A stretch of 6,526 nucleotides of DNA from an uncultured Oscillospiraceae bacterium (GTDB taxonomy: Bacteria; Bacillota; Clostridia; Oscillospirales; Oscillospiraceae). Each line of letters opens with the position of its first letter. The stretch's first letter is position 1. Below, one piece after another: positions 1 through 6,340 of this stretch. The stretch spans positions 1-6,526 of the forward strand of contig CAKTKB010000077.1 in NCBI GenBank assembly GCA_934569195.1. The letters run 5' to 3'. Position numbers and translations under genes: made by a program. The notes beneath the pieces are model-generated. The model ran no database searches, had not been told where the DNA came from, and saw nothing but the letters and a program-made list of their open reading frames with translations.

Positions 1-426
1 AAGTACTTTTTTGCACCGCTCATGCTTTGGTATATGAAGCACTGCAATTATGAAAAGCTGAAGCCGAGGCTGATAGAGGCGGGTATGCGCCACATCCGCA
101 ACGAAAGCGCGGAGGAAATTGCCTACGCGCAGGATATGTTTGAGACGATCTTTCGGGACTACAAGCAGGAAAAGGACGTACATATCTCGGGACTGCTGGC
201 CGACCTTATGAAGCAGAAGCCCGTGACGGAGGCGGATTTTGCGGCGCTTGAAGGCAAGATCCTGCTCATCCTGCCGGATCAGGACTTTTTCTCGGGGGAA
301 ATGCAGGAGGACTTGAAAAAGCTGATGCACAACCCGGAAATTTCCTATGTTTCGGGGGGCCATCTGTCAACGGTGTTGAAGGCGGACGCGTATATCCGGA
401 CGATTCGCACATTTTTGAGCCGGTAA
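1..426 (+). CDS. Alpha/beta-hydrolase-like protein, C-terminal part (5' truncated by window edge)
   Basis: The reading frame is open from base 1, so the ATG at 22 is probably internal and the gene starts upstream; 141 codons are visible. The first 85 or so residues are polar and helical, as in a cap or lid region. They are followed by a hydrophobic strand (KILLILPDQD) and then by SGGHLSTV near the end. An Asp shortly after a hydrophobic strand plus a late Gly-Gly-His is the usual arrangement of the last two members of the Ser-Asp-His triad in alpha/beta hydrolases. The candidate Asp is encoded at 277-279 or 283-285, and the His at 361-363. The nucleophile Ser would lie in the missing N-terminal half, so substrate and true activity cannot be judged. 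The next gene follows after 43 bases on the same strand, suggesting co-transcription. Family assignment is moderately secure. Confidence 0.6.
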   Translation, partial: KYFFAPLMLWYMKHCNYEKLKPRLIEAGMRHIRNESAEEIAYAQDMFETIFRDYKQEKDVHISGLLADLMKQKPVTEADFAALEGKILLILPDQDFFSGEMQEDLKKLMHNPEISYVSGGHLSTVLKADAYIRTIRTFLSR

Positions 427-454
427 ACGGGGCGGAGCGCCGTCTGCCAGGGAT

Positions 455-463
455 AGGAAGGAG
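455..463 (+). promoter_or_regulatory. Ribosome binding site deciding the GTG start at 470
   Basis: AGGAAGGAG is a strong Shine-Dalgarno match 6 bases upstream of GTG 470. It favours that codon over the in-frame ATG at 476. Confidence 0.6.
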
Positions 464-469
464 TGTAGG

Positions 470-967
470 GTGTCAATGTGTATCACAATCGTTGCCGTGC
501 TCATGGTTATGCTGGCATATTTTCTCGTTCTGTATGGCGCGGTGGGCTTTCTTCAGGATAAGCGCTTTTTCGGCTCAGCACCCAAGGAGAATCTGGCTGC
601 AATTCCTGACAAAAAAGAGCGATTCCCCGGTGCTCATGCACTGGGCTGGGGGATAGAGGCGATTGCCGTCCTGATGTTTATAGGCGCGGCTGCGCTGTGC
701 ATATGGGACGGTGTCCGGCAGGGCTTCGGGTTCCGACGCTTCTTTGCACGCTTTCTGACGGTGCTCTATTGCATGGAGATTTATGACATTGTTTTCTTTG
801 ACTGGTTTTTGCTTTGCCATTCCAACTTTTTCCCCCGTTTTTATCCGGAATTGAAGGGCATAGTCGGTCCGCACATGTTCGGGTACAACAAAAAGGCACA
901 CATTTTGCATTTTCTAATGTACCTTCCCGCCAGTGCAGCGGCGGCATGGCTCTGTACATTCTTCTGA
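470..967 (+). CDS. Four-helix integral membrane protein of unknown function
   Basis: This is a 165-residue protein I do not recognise. Hydrophobic segments lie at about residues 5-27, 57-79, 92-116 and 143-164, so it is probably a four-pass inner-membrane protein with no soluble domain. The linker at 30-55 is charged. An aromatic stretch around 100-125 (MEIYDIVFFDWF, then NFFPRFYPE) and a GPHMFGYNKKAH segment before the last helix are distinctive and could help family searches. The chosen start is GTG at 470, because the ribosome binding site AGGAAGGAG (455-463) sits 6 bases before it. An ATG two codons later (476) is the alternative, with a looser 12-base spacing. The gene probably shares a transcript with the hydrolase-like gene and is followed by an intrinsic terminator. 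Confidence 0.7.
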   Translation: MSMCITIVAVLMVMLAYFLVLYGAVGFLQDKRFFGSAPKENLAAIPDKKERFPGAHALGWGIEAIAVLMFIGAAALCIWDGVRQGFGFRRFFARFLTVLYCMEIYDIVFFDWFLLCHSNFFPRFYPELKGIVGPHMFGYNKKAHILHFLMYLPASAAAAWLCTFF

Positions 968-1034
968 AAAAGCGCGGAGAAGAGACAAAAAATTGCAGAG
1001 GCATCCATACGAAATGCCGAAGAAATAGAAGAAT

Positions 1035-1077
1035 GCCGGCGCACAAAGGAGATTTCCCTTGTGCACCGGCGTTTTTT
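1035..1077 (+). terminator. Intrinsic terminator after the membrane protein gene
   Basis: The arm GCCGGCGCACAAAGG (1035-1049) pairs with CCCTTGTGCACCGGC (1056-1070), with two mismatches and a short AGATTT loop. It is followed by a run of six T (1072-1077). It lies about 70 bases beyond the stop at 967 and closes the left-hand plus-strand transcript. Read on the other strand, the hairpin is followed only by an interrupted T-rich stretch, so any action on the convergent transcript would be weaker. Confidence 0.8.
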
Positions 1078-1139
1078 GATTAGAGAAGTGCGACCGATGC
1101 TTTTCCTGCGCGCTCGGCAGCGCGCTTATCCCGCATCCG

Positions 1140-1340
1140 TTACGGTGCAGGCGGCTGATGCTGCACGGCATCCACAAACAGGAGCATCAGACCAATATAG
1201 GCTGCCAAAATCAGCGCCATCAGAACGCATCCGGCCATGCACAGGGTTCGGACCGTTCGGTTCCGGGACAGGTATTTGCGGCATAGCAGGATTCCGGCCA
1301 CTGCCGCCAGAAACAGCACCGAAGCCAACCAAAGGGGCAT
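1140..1340 (-). CDS. Small two-helix membrane protein of unknown function
   Basis: This is a 66-residue protein that starts MPLWLASVLFL and ends in a proline-rich tail (HQPPAP). Two hydrophobic helices are visible, at about residues 3-19 and 34-56, separated by a basic linker (CRKYLSRNRTVR) that would face the cytoplasm by the positive-inside rule. The frame extends upstream to 1430, but the ATG at 1340 is chosen because GGAGG (1353-1349) lies 8 bases before it and the upstream part runs through a terminator hairpin. I do not recognise the family. The gene follows the LuxR-type regulator on the same strand with a 90-base gap containing that terminator. It may be expressed by read-through or from its own weak promoter. 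Its short length is the main uncertainty. Confidence 0.55.
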   Translation of the reverse strand: MPLWLASVLFLAAVAGILLCRKYLSRNRTVRTLCMAGCVLMALILAAYIGLMLLFVDAVQHQPPAP

Positions 1341-1348
1341 AGATTTCA

Positions 1349-1353
1349 CCTCC
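1349..1353 (-). promoter_or_regulatory. Ribosome binding site of the small membrane protein gene
   Basis: The minus strand reads GGAGG, then 8 bases, then ATG (1340-1338). This near-ideal site sets the start of the 66-residue protein and is the best evidence that it is a real gene. Confidence 0.6.
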
Positions 1354-1381
1354 GTCACACCGACCGAAATACGTTGCATAG

Positions 1382-1414
1382 AAAACTCCACCGCACAGAT
1401 ATTGTACGGTGGAG
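1382..1414 (-). terminator. Hairpin terminator downstream of the LuxR-family gene
   Basis: On the minus strand CTCCACCG (1414-1407) pairs perfectly with CGGTGGAG (1393-1386). An inner ACA/TGT pairing extends the stem past one mismatch, and TTTT (1385-1382) follows at once. It begins 15 bases after the regulator's stop codon. The U-run is short, so termination may be partial and allow some read-through into the small membrane protein gene. Confidence 0.65.
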
Positions 1415-1429
1415 AAGGGTCAATTACCA

Positions 1430-3916
1430 TTAACCAAAGGTTAGCTCCTTGGCAAGGCGGACAATCTGCATTCGTTTTGTCCGGGTGTCGCCCTCCATAT
1501 GGAGCTTGGAATAGATCTGGTTTATGTATTGCTTTACGCTGCCCTCGGAGAGAAAGAGCTTTTCTGCAATCTCGCGGTTGCTTAGTCTCTGCGCCATCAG
1601 ATGCACGATCTCAAATTCCCGCTGCGTCAGAGCGGCAAATGCCGGAGGGCGGGATGCCTTTTCCCTGCGCTGCCTGGATGCCGAACCCAGCTCCGCAATT
1701 TTGGCAATCCACTTATCTTGCGGCTCCCGCGCCAGCAGAGACTCCAGATAGTCGTAGTTTTCCGCAAAAGGCAGGATAAGGCCGTCCGGTATGGCGTCGG
1801 AAAGGGCTTGGGTCAGCCATGCACGTGCATCCTTGTGTTTCCCCAGCCGGGCATAGGCCGCCGCCGTCTGGATACGGACGTGCAATCCGACCAGCGCATA
1901 GTGCATTCCTTCACACGTGGACAACAGCGCTCCGCTGCGCCCGATTACCCGGGCGTAGGCACCCTGGGCGAGATAGACCTGATTTTCGATCATTTCGATC
2001 ATGGGCTTTCCCGGCGCGAGGGTGTTTACGGCGGAGAGCCGGTGCTGCGCATATAGCTCCGGAATTTTGTCTGTCTCGCCCCGCAGCGCGTGGTAATAGG
2101 CGACGGCAGCATTCCAGATGTGGATCCATGCTGCGTTGTGATGCCGCAGCAGCATGGCGTATCGCGCATCAGGGCTGTACCGCAGCTCCACATCCGCCCA
2201 TAGGGAGAGGCGCAGAGCCAGGAAATCGCAGCATAGCGCCATATTTTCCTGCCCGTTGCCCCAGATTTGCGTGTAGGCACGTTCCAGCTCAATGTGCGCA
2301 TCGGTGAAGCGGCCCTGACAGAACCTTGCTTCTGCCCGCATGATGGTCTGGGCACCCTGCCCGTGGTTGTCTGTGATTTTGTAGTAATGGGGCATACATG
2401 CGTCCATTTCGCAAAGCTCGCCTTCCAGTTCCCCCGGTGCCCGGTGAAACATCATCAGCACAGACGGCGAGCCAAAGGTCCAGCCGCCGCTGCTTCGGAT
2501 GCTGATGGCGTTCCGGGACATCCGGCTGCTTGCGCTGCGATGCAGGCGGCTCATGGCGCGAATGTCATTGTAGCACAGAAAGCTCATAATAAGGTCGCAC
2601 TCGCCGAACAGATTGCCCCGCTCTTCCGCAGAAAGCTCCGGATGCTCATCAATGGCGGTAAGAAGAAGGTCCTTGAGCGCCATCATTTTGGGAATGTTCC
2701 GCAGATTGAACATGCAGCGCATCAGTACCAGAAGAGCCAGCGGATGCGCCTTCTGCGTTTCCACAGGACAGGCGTCCAGCATCTCCAGAATTTCCGCAGA
2801 AGGCAGCGAGGAAAGTAAAATGCCCGCGTCCTTGCGCACGACCTCCAGCAGCCCGTCATAGTCCCCGCTCTGCCGGTAGGCAGTCATGGCGTGAAGATAC
2901 TGCGCATGCTCCTCATACCAGACGCCAAATCGCCGCCAATAGTGCTTTTGCCTATCCTCCTTCATCGCCAGGAAGCAGCTCCTTGCGCATTCCTTCATCA
3001 TGTGGTGAAAGCGGTAGGTGACGCCATCCGGCAGACACTTTACAAATGCGTTTTGCTCGGTCAGGGTGAAAAGAATCCGCTCCGCGCTGCAATCCTCTGT
3101 AATAAAGCGCGCCATTTCTACGGTAAACTCGTCGGCCAGTCCCATGACCGCTAAAAATCTCTGCTGCTGCTCCGGCAGAGGGTCAATCATGGCTGCGGTA
3201 AAGGTGGCATAAATATCGGAATTCTGACTTGGCAGTGCGCCGCGCTCAGAAAGGGTTCGCAGATTCAGATAGACTGCGGAAAACCAACCTTCACTGAAAT
3301 AGAGAAGGCTCTCAAGCTGACTGTCGGATAGATCCGTCCCGCACCGATGGGCGTACACGGCCAGCTCTGCGTGATTGAGCCTGAGCTGCTCCGTACCGAT
3401 TTGGTAGACTCTGGCGCCCAGACGCACCGCCTCTGCGGCGGGCAGGAAGCGGTCCCGGCTGGCAACGATCAGGTGTACATTGGCGGGCATCCGATTTGTC
3501 AGCGTACAAAGAAACGACGATGCACGTCTGTCGGTCAGCAGATGAAAATCATCGATGAAGATATAGCAGGGGACCGTTCCGGCCAGCTCGCGGCAAAGGT
3601 CGTCCGCCAGAAGGCTGCCGCCGGATGCGTCCGTGGGACAGGGATAGGTCTGCAGAAAGTCAAAACCGGCGCGGACAAAGGCGTCCTGCGCGCTTCTCCA
3701 GAAGATTGCGAGATTGTCGGAATATGTACTTATGCGGATGATCCGAGGGGACTCCGCCTTGACGCGCTCCTCCAGATACCAGTTTACCGCTGTGGTTTTT
3801 CCGTAGCCCATAGGAGCCACTACGGCGGTCATGGCGCAGCGGGAGATGGGCCGCAGACTTTCCTGCAGCCGCTCCGATATATAAATGGCATTCAGATTCC
3901 ATTTCGGTTTTGGCAT
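1430..3916 (-). CDS. MalT-like LuxR-family transcriptional regulator (LAL type, STAND ATPase)
   Basis: This is an 828-residue cytoplasmic signal-transduction ATPase that binds DNA through a C-terminal helix-turn-helix. The N-terminal NTPase has a Walker A loop, APMGYGKTT, at residues 34-42 and a Walker B strand, YIFIDD, at 118-123. VASRD at 151-155 is a possible sensor motif. A winged-helix-like segment with YRFHHMMKE lies at about 301-309. The middle, about 330-740, is a long helical repeat region of the TPR type expected to bind an inducer. It includes the SSGGWTFGSPSVLMMFHR block (475-492) that I associate with Clostridia homologues. The LuxR helix-turn-helix is at about 763-810 (LTQREFEIVHLMAQRLSNREIAEKLFLSEGSVK region). 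Length is close to that of E. coli MalT (about 900), and no frame disruption is seen. The start is supported by GGAGGG 6 bases upstream. It is divergent from the cas genes; its inducer and targets cannot be read from the sequence. Confidence 0.92.
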   Translation of the reverse strand: MPKPKWNLNAIYISERLQESLRPISRCAMTAVVAPMGYGKTTAVNWYLEERVKAESPRIIRISTYSDNLAIFWRSAQDAFVRAGFDFLQTYPCPTDASGGSLLADDLCRELAGTVPCYIFIDDFHLLTDRRASSFLCTLTNRMPANVHLIVASRDRFLPAAEAVRLGARVYQIGTEQLRLNHAELAVYAHRCGTDLSDSQLESLLYFSEGWFSAVYLNLRTLSERGALPSQNSDIYATFTAAMIDPLPEQQQRFLAVMGLADEFTVEMARFITEDCSAERILFTLTEQNAFVKCLPDGVTYRFHHMMKECARSCFLAMKEDRQKHYWRRFGVWYEEHAQYLHAMTAYRQSGDYDGLLEVVRKDAGILLSSLPSAEILEMLDACPVETQKAHPLALLVLMRCMFNLRNIPKMMALKDLLLTAIDEHPELSAEERGNLFGECDLIMSFLCYNDIRAMSRLHRSASSRMSRNAISIRSSGGWTFGSPSVLMMFHRAPGELEGELCEMDACMPHYYKITDNHGQGAQTIMRAEARFCQGRFTDAHIELERAYTQIWGNGQENMALCCDFLALRLSLWADVELRYSPDARYAMLLRHHNAAWIHIWNAAVAYYHALRGETDKIPELYAQHRLSAVNTLAPGKPMIEMIENQVYLAQGAYARVIGRSGALLSTCEGMHYALVGLHVRIQTAAAYARLGKHKDARAWLTQALSDAIPDGLILPFAENYDYLESLLAREPQDKWIAKIAELGSASRQRREKASRPPAFAALTQREFEIVHLMAQRLSNREIAEKLFLSEGSVKQYINQIYSKLHMEGDTRTKRMQIVRLAKELTFG

Positions 3917-3922
3917 GGCTTT

Positions 3923-3928
3923 CCCTCC
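3923..3928 (-). promoter_or_regulatory. Ribosome binding site of the LuxR-family gene
   Basis: The minus strand reads GGAGGG, then AAAGCC, then ATG at 3916. The 6-base spacing supports this start. Confidence 0.7.
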
Positions 3929-4043
3929 GATGCGCTATGAAGGCTTCCTGCGGTAAAATTGCCCGCAGCACAGGCGGTCCCGGTATCGGACGGGAACAGA
4001 GCTTCCCAAAGACAGCATGCGCCGTATGGCCATATACAGCTTT

Positions 4044-4071
4044 ATTCTACCAAAAATTGCGGAATAATCAA
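4044..4071 (-). promoter_or_regulatory. Predicted sigma-70-type promoter of the LuxR-family gene
   Basis: On the minus strand a -35 TTGATT (4071-4066) is separated by 16 bases from a -10 TAGAAT (4049-4044, five of six consensus bases). Transcription would start near 4037, giving a leader of roughly 120 bases before the regulator's start codon. A 10-bp palindrome, TATGGCCATA (4025-4034), lies right at the start of the transcript. Confidence 0.55.
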
Positions 4072-4090
4072 GTATAAGTGGGCGGTCCCT

Positions 4091-4116
4091 GTCGGCTCCC
4101 TTTCTCCGGGAGCGAC
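4091..4116. repeat. Strong imperfect hairpin in the luxR-cas4 intergenic region
   Basis: GTCGGCTCCC (4091-4100) pairs with GGGAGCGAC (4108-4116) with a single bulged G and a 7-base loop. It lies upstream of both predicted promoters, outside either transcript, and has no T-run on either side. It is therefore neither a terminator nor an obvious leader structure. The surrounding stretch 4080-4180 is GC-rich and holds no gene I can support. Confidence 0.4.
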
Positions 4117-4248
4117 TGGCAGCGTTGCCTATGGCGGTGCGGGGAAGCCCTATCCAGGGAAATCAACCGGCGTATACCCGTCAGATAATATAAAATTGTC
4201 AGTTTATCTATTCTAAAAACGGTTGCATTTAGTAATTTACAATAATGC

Positions 4249-4277
4249 TTGTATTCTTTACCAATATATGTTATTAT
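4249..4277 (+). promoter_or_regulatory. Predicted promoter of the cas4-cas1-cas2 operon
   Basis: TTGTAT (4249-4254) and TATTAT (4272-4277) are separated by exactly 17 bases, and a TG one base before the -10 gives an extended -10 element. A perfect TATAAT overlaps it at 4275-4280 but has no -35 at normal distance. The region is markedly AT-rich compared with the surrounding genes. Transcription would start near 4284, about 65 bases before the cas4 ATG, so the module appears to have its own promoter. Confidence 0.55.
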
Positions 4278-4287
4278 AATAGCAGGA

Positions 4288-4303
4288 TGACGAAACGACG
4301 TCA
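4288..4303 (+). promoter_or_regulatory. Operator-like dyad at the predicted cas transcription start
   Basis: TGACG (4288-4292), six bases, then CGTCA (4299-4303) form a perfect two-fold symmetric site. It begins about 10 bases after the -10 element, so it covers the first transcribed bases, a common place for a repressor operator. No protein in the window can be tied to it by sequence alone. Confidence 0.3.
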
Positions 4304-4337
4304 ATTTATATGCAGAGGAGGTGCCCGGTCTGACGCC

Positions 4338-4341
4338 GGAG
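4338..4341 (+). promoter_or_regulatory. Likely cas4 ribosome binding site (GGAG), with a stronger displaced site upstream
   Basis: GGAG ends 7 bases before the cas4 ATG at 4349 and is the only correctly spaced site. A much stronger GAGGAGGTG (4315-4323) lies about 25 bases before the ATG. An in-frame TGA at 4331-4333 rules out a longer Cas4 that would use it. A short CCGG/CCGG hairpin (4325-4328 with 4336-4339) lies between the two. Confidence 0.45.
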
Positions 4342-4348
4342 ATTATCG

Positions 4349-5011
4349 ATGGCTTACAAAGAGGAGGAATATCTTGCGCTCTCCGGAATTCAGCACTTTC
4401 GTTTCTGCCGCAGGCAGTGGGCGCTGATCCATATTGAAAAGCTGTGGGCAGAGAATGTTCGGACAACGGAGGGAGAAATTCTGCACGAGCGCGCCCATGA
4501 TGCCGGGCTGCGGGAAAAACGGGCAGGGTGCATTTTCGTACACAATCTTGCCGTCTCGTCTCCTACGCTGGGGGTTTCCGGAGCGTGTGACGTCGTGGAG
4601 TTCAGAAGATCGGAAGAGGGAATTCCGCTGCAAAGAGAGGTGGGACTGTTTCAGCCCTATCCGGTGGAGTACAAGCATGGCGCGCCCCGGGAGGATCATG
4701 CCAATGCGCTGCAGCTTTGCGGACAGGGAATGTGTCTTGAGGAAATGCTTTGCTGCGATATTCCGAGAGGCGCCCTCTATTTCGGAGAGACACGGCGGCG
4801 GGTGGAGGTGGAATTTACACCGGAGCTTCGCCGGGAGGTCATAGAAGCCCTGGCGCAGATGCATGAGCTGTATCAGCGAGGATACACGCCTCGGGTGAAG
4901 CCGTCGAAAGCCTGCAATGCCTGCTCGCTTAAGGAGCAATGTCTGCCCGGGCTGGAGCGATGCGGCTCGGTGAAGCATTATCTGCAAAGGTATATGAAGG
5001 AGGGACTATGA
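4349..5011 (+). CDS. cas4: CRISPR-associated exonuclease Cas4 (type I-C)
   Basis: The 220-residue Cas4 is a RecB-type nuclease with an iron-sulfur cluster. It works with Cas1-Cas2 in trimming prespacers and checking the PAM before integration. The cluster ligands are visible: Cys20 near the N-terminus (FRFCRRQW) and Cys189, Cys192 and Cys198 near the C-terminus (CNACSLKEQC). The nuclease core shows His46 in the LHERAHD segment, Asp81 in SGACDVVE, and Glu107 with Lys109 in PVEYKHG. Gln122 begins the helix QLCGQGMCLEE. The opening EEYLALSGIQHFRFCRRQWALIHIE is characteristic of I-C Cas4. The start at ATG 4349 is fixed by an in-frame TGA at 4331. The stop overlaps the cas1 start (ATGA, 5008-5011), indicating translational coupling. 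Unusually, no effector genes precede it. Confidence 0.95.
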   Translation: MAYKEEEYLALSGIQHFRFCRRQWALIHIEKLWAENVRTTEGEILHERAHDAGLREKRAGCIFVHNLAVSSPTLGVSGACDVVEFRRSEEGIPLQREVGLFQPYPVEYKHGAPREDHANALQLCGQGMCLEEMLCCDIPRGALYFGETRRRVEVEFTPELRREVIEALAQMHELYQRGYTPRVKPSKACNACSLKEQCLPGLERCGSVKHYLQRYMKEGL

Positions 5012-6039
5012 GGCATTTACTCAATACGCTCTTTGTTACCTCCGAGGATGTTTATCTGACGCTGGACGGAGAAAATGTGGTTATACGCCGGGACAAGGAG
5101 GAGGTTGCCCGGTTCCCTATGCATAATATGGAGGTGATCGTGAGCTTTTCCTATGCGGGAGCTTCTCCGGCGCTGATGGGAGCCTGTGTCAAGCGCAATA
5201 TTGGATTGAGCTTTTGCACGCCGAACGGCAGATTTTTAGCGAGGACAACGGGAATCGCAAACGGGAATGTGCTGCTGCGCAGGGAACAGTACCGGACGGC
5301 GGATGATCCGGAGGCCAGCTGCCGGATTGCAAAGTATATGATCTGGGGCAAGCTGTTTAATGGAAGATGGTGCATTGAGAGAACGAAGCGGGATCATAAG
5401 CTTCGCATTGATGAAGAAAAGTTTCAGAACGCATCAGCCGCGATTTACAATGTGATGCCGCAGGTCATGGAAGCGGCATCCCTGGACTCCCTGCGCGGCC
5501 TGGAGGGCGCGGCGGCTTCGGTGTATTTTGAAGTGTTTGACGACATGATTTTGCGAAACAAAACGTGCTTCTTCTTCCGGGGGAGAAACCGGAGACCGCC
5601 GACGGACAGCGTCAACGCAATGCTTTCCTTTGCATACAGCCTTCTGGCAGGGGAGTGCGCATCGGCATTGGAGAGCGTCGGACTGGATGCCTATGTGGGA
5701 TTCCTGCACCGGGACCGGCCGGGCCGGACGTCCCTTGCGCTGGATGTGATGGAGGAGCTGCGGCCGTGTATGGCAGACCGATTTGTCCTGACACTGATCA
5801 ACAATCAGGTGGTGGGACCGGATGATTTTGAGACAGGGGACAGTGGGGCGGTGATGATGACGGAGGCCGGGCGGCGAAAGTTTCTCAAAGCCTGGCAGGA
5901 ACGCAAGCGGGATGGAATTACGCACCCGTATTTGAAAGAAAAAATGCCGTGGGGGCTGGTCCCGTATATACAAGCGCTGCTGCTGGCGCGGTACCTGAGG
6001 GCGGACCTGGATGCCTATCCGCCGTTTTTGTGGAAGTGA
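5008..6039 (+). CDS. cas1: CRISPR-associated integrase Cas1 (type I-C)
   Basis: This is a 343-residue Cas1, the metal-dependent integrase that, as two dimers bridged by a Cas2 dimer, inserts new spacers at the leader-repeat junction. The length matches the I-C family. An N-terminal beta domain spans about residues 1-80 (MRHLLNTLFVTSEDVYLTLDGENVVIRR start). The helical catalytic domain carries Glu166 in LRGLEGAAA, His234 in GFLHRDRPGR and the acidic pair Asp246/Glu249 in LALDVMEELRP, so all expected active-site residues are present. An upstream Met at 4939 is in frame but lies deep inside cas4. The ATG at 5008 is preferred because GGAGG (4999-5003) precedes it and it starts with the family's usual first residues. 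It overlaps cas4 by four bases and is followed by cas2 after 10 bases. Confidence 0.97.
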   Translation: MRHLLNTLFVTSEDVYLTLDGENVVIRRDKEEVARFPMHNMEVIVSFSYAGASPALMGACVKRNIGLSFCTPNGRFLARTTGIANGNVLLRREQYRTADDPEASCRIAKYMIWGKLFNGRWCIERTKRDHKLRIDEEKFQNASAAIYNVMPQVMEAASLDSLRGLEGAAASVYFEVFDDMILRNKTCFFFRGRNRRPPTDSVNAMLSFAYSLLAGECASALESVGLDAYVGFLHRDRPGRTSLALDVMEELRPCMADRFVLTLINNQVVGPDDFETGDSGAVMMTEAGRRKFLKAWQERKRDGITHPYLKEKMPWGLVPYIQALLLARYLRADLDAYPPFLWK

Positions 6040-6049
6040 GGTGAGGGTT

Positions 6050-6340
6050 ATGCTGGTAGTGATTTCCTACGATGTGAGCACGGAGGATGCGGAGGGACGG
6101 AAGCGCCTCCGGCAGATTGCAAAGCAGTGCGTGAACTATGGACAGCGTGTCCAGAATTCTGTGTTTGAGTGTGTACTGGATGCCGCGCAGTGCAAGCGGC
6201 TTCAGCATAAGCTGTGTTCTCTCATGGATAAAGAGAAGGACAGCCTGCGGTTCTATTACCTGGGGAATCACTATGAGACGAAGGTTGAACACTTTGGAGT
6301 AAAGGAGGGCTATCAGCCGGAGGGAGTTTTAATGGTCTGA
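6050..6340 (+). CDS. cas2: CRISPR-associated protein Cas2 (type I-C)
   Basis: The 96-residue Cas2 is a ferredoxin-fold dimer that bridges two Cas1 dimers in the spacer-integration complex. The N-terminal strand MLVVISYDVS carries the conserved Asp8, and the family segments GRKRLRQIAKQC, YGQRVQNSVFEC and RFYYLGNHYETKVEHFG follow in order. Length is normal for I-C Cas2. The start at ATG 6050 is chosen because GAGGTGA (6038-6044), an excellent Shine-Dalgarno match overlapping the cas1 stop, lies 5 bases before it. An in-frame GTG at 6041 would add three residues but overlaps that site. As the last gene of the operon it is followed directly by the array leader, the standard I-C arrangement. Confidence 0.96.
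   Translation: MLVVISYDVSTEDAEGRKRLRQIAKQCVNYGQRVQNSVFECVLDAAQCKRLQHKLCSLMDKEKDSLRFYYLGNHYETKVEHFGVKEGYQPEGVLMV

Noticed and set aside
1108..1125. 7-bp hairpin GCGCGCT-CGGC-AGCGCGC as terminator of the small membrane protein gene
   Set aside because: The stem is perfect, but on the minus strand it is followed by AGGAAAAGC, with no T-run, so it does not look like an intrinsic terminator.
1601..3940. Several long open frames on the plus strand opposite the LuxR-family gene
   Set aside because: They are antisense shadows of a gene with clear domains. They lack ribosome sites and their translations are rich in Arg, Pro and His without recognisable motifs.
3935..4033. 32-codon upstream frame in the leader of the LuxR-family gene (minus strand)
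   Set aside because: It begins almost at the predicted transcription start, without a ribosome site or informative codon runs. Chance is the simplest explanation.
4068..4466. 132-codon minus-strand frame across the cas4 start and intergenic region
   Set aside because: It runs through both predicted promoters and the cas4 start and has no family resemblance.
4343..4987. 214-codon minus-strand frame opposite cas4
   Set aside because: It is antisense to a confidently identified cas4 gene, with no motif and no sensible start signal.
5434..5973. 179-codon minus-strand frame opposite cas1
   Set aside because: It is a shadow of cas1; its translation shows no domain and it has no promoter or ribosome site.
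6041..6049. GTG at 6041 as the cas2 start
   Set aside because: It overlaps the Shine-Dalgarno sequence GAGGTGA. The ATG at 6050 has proper spacing and gives the usual Cas2 N-terminus.
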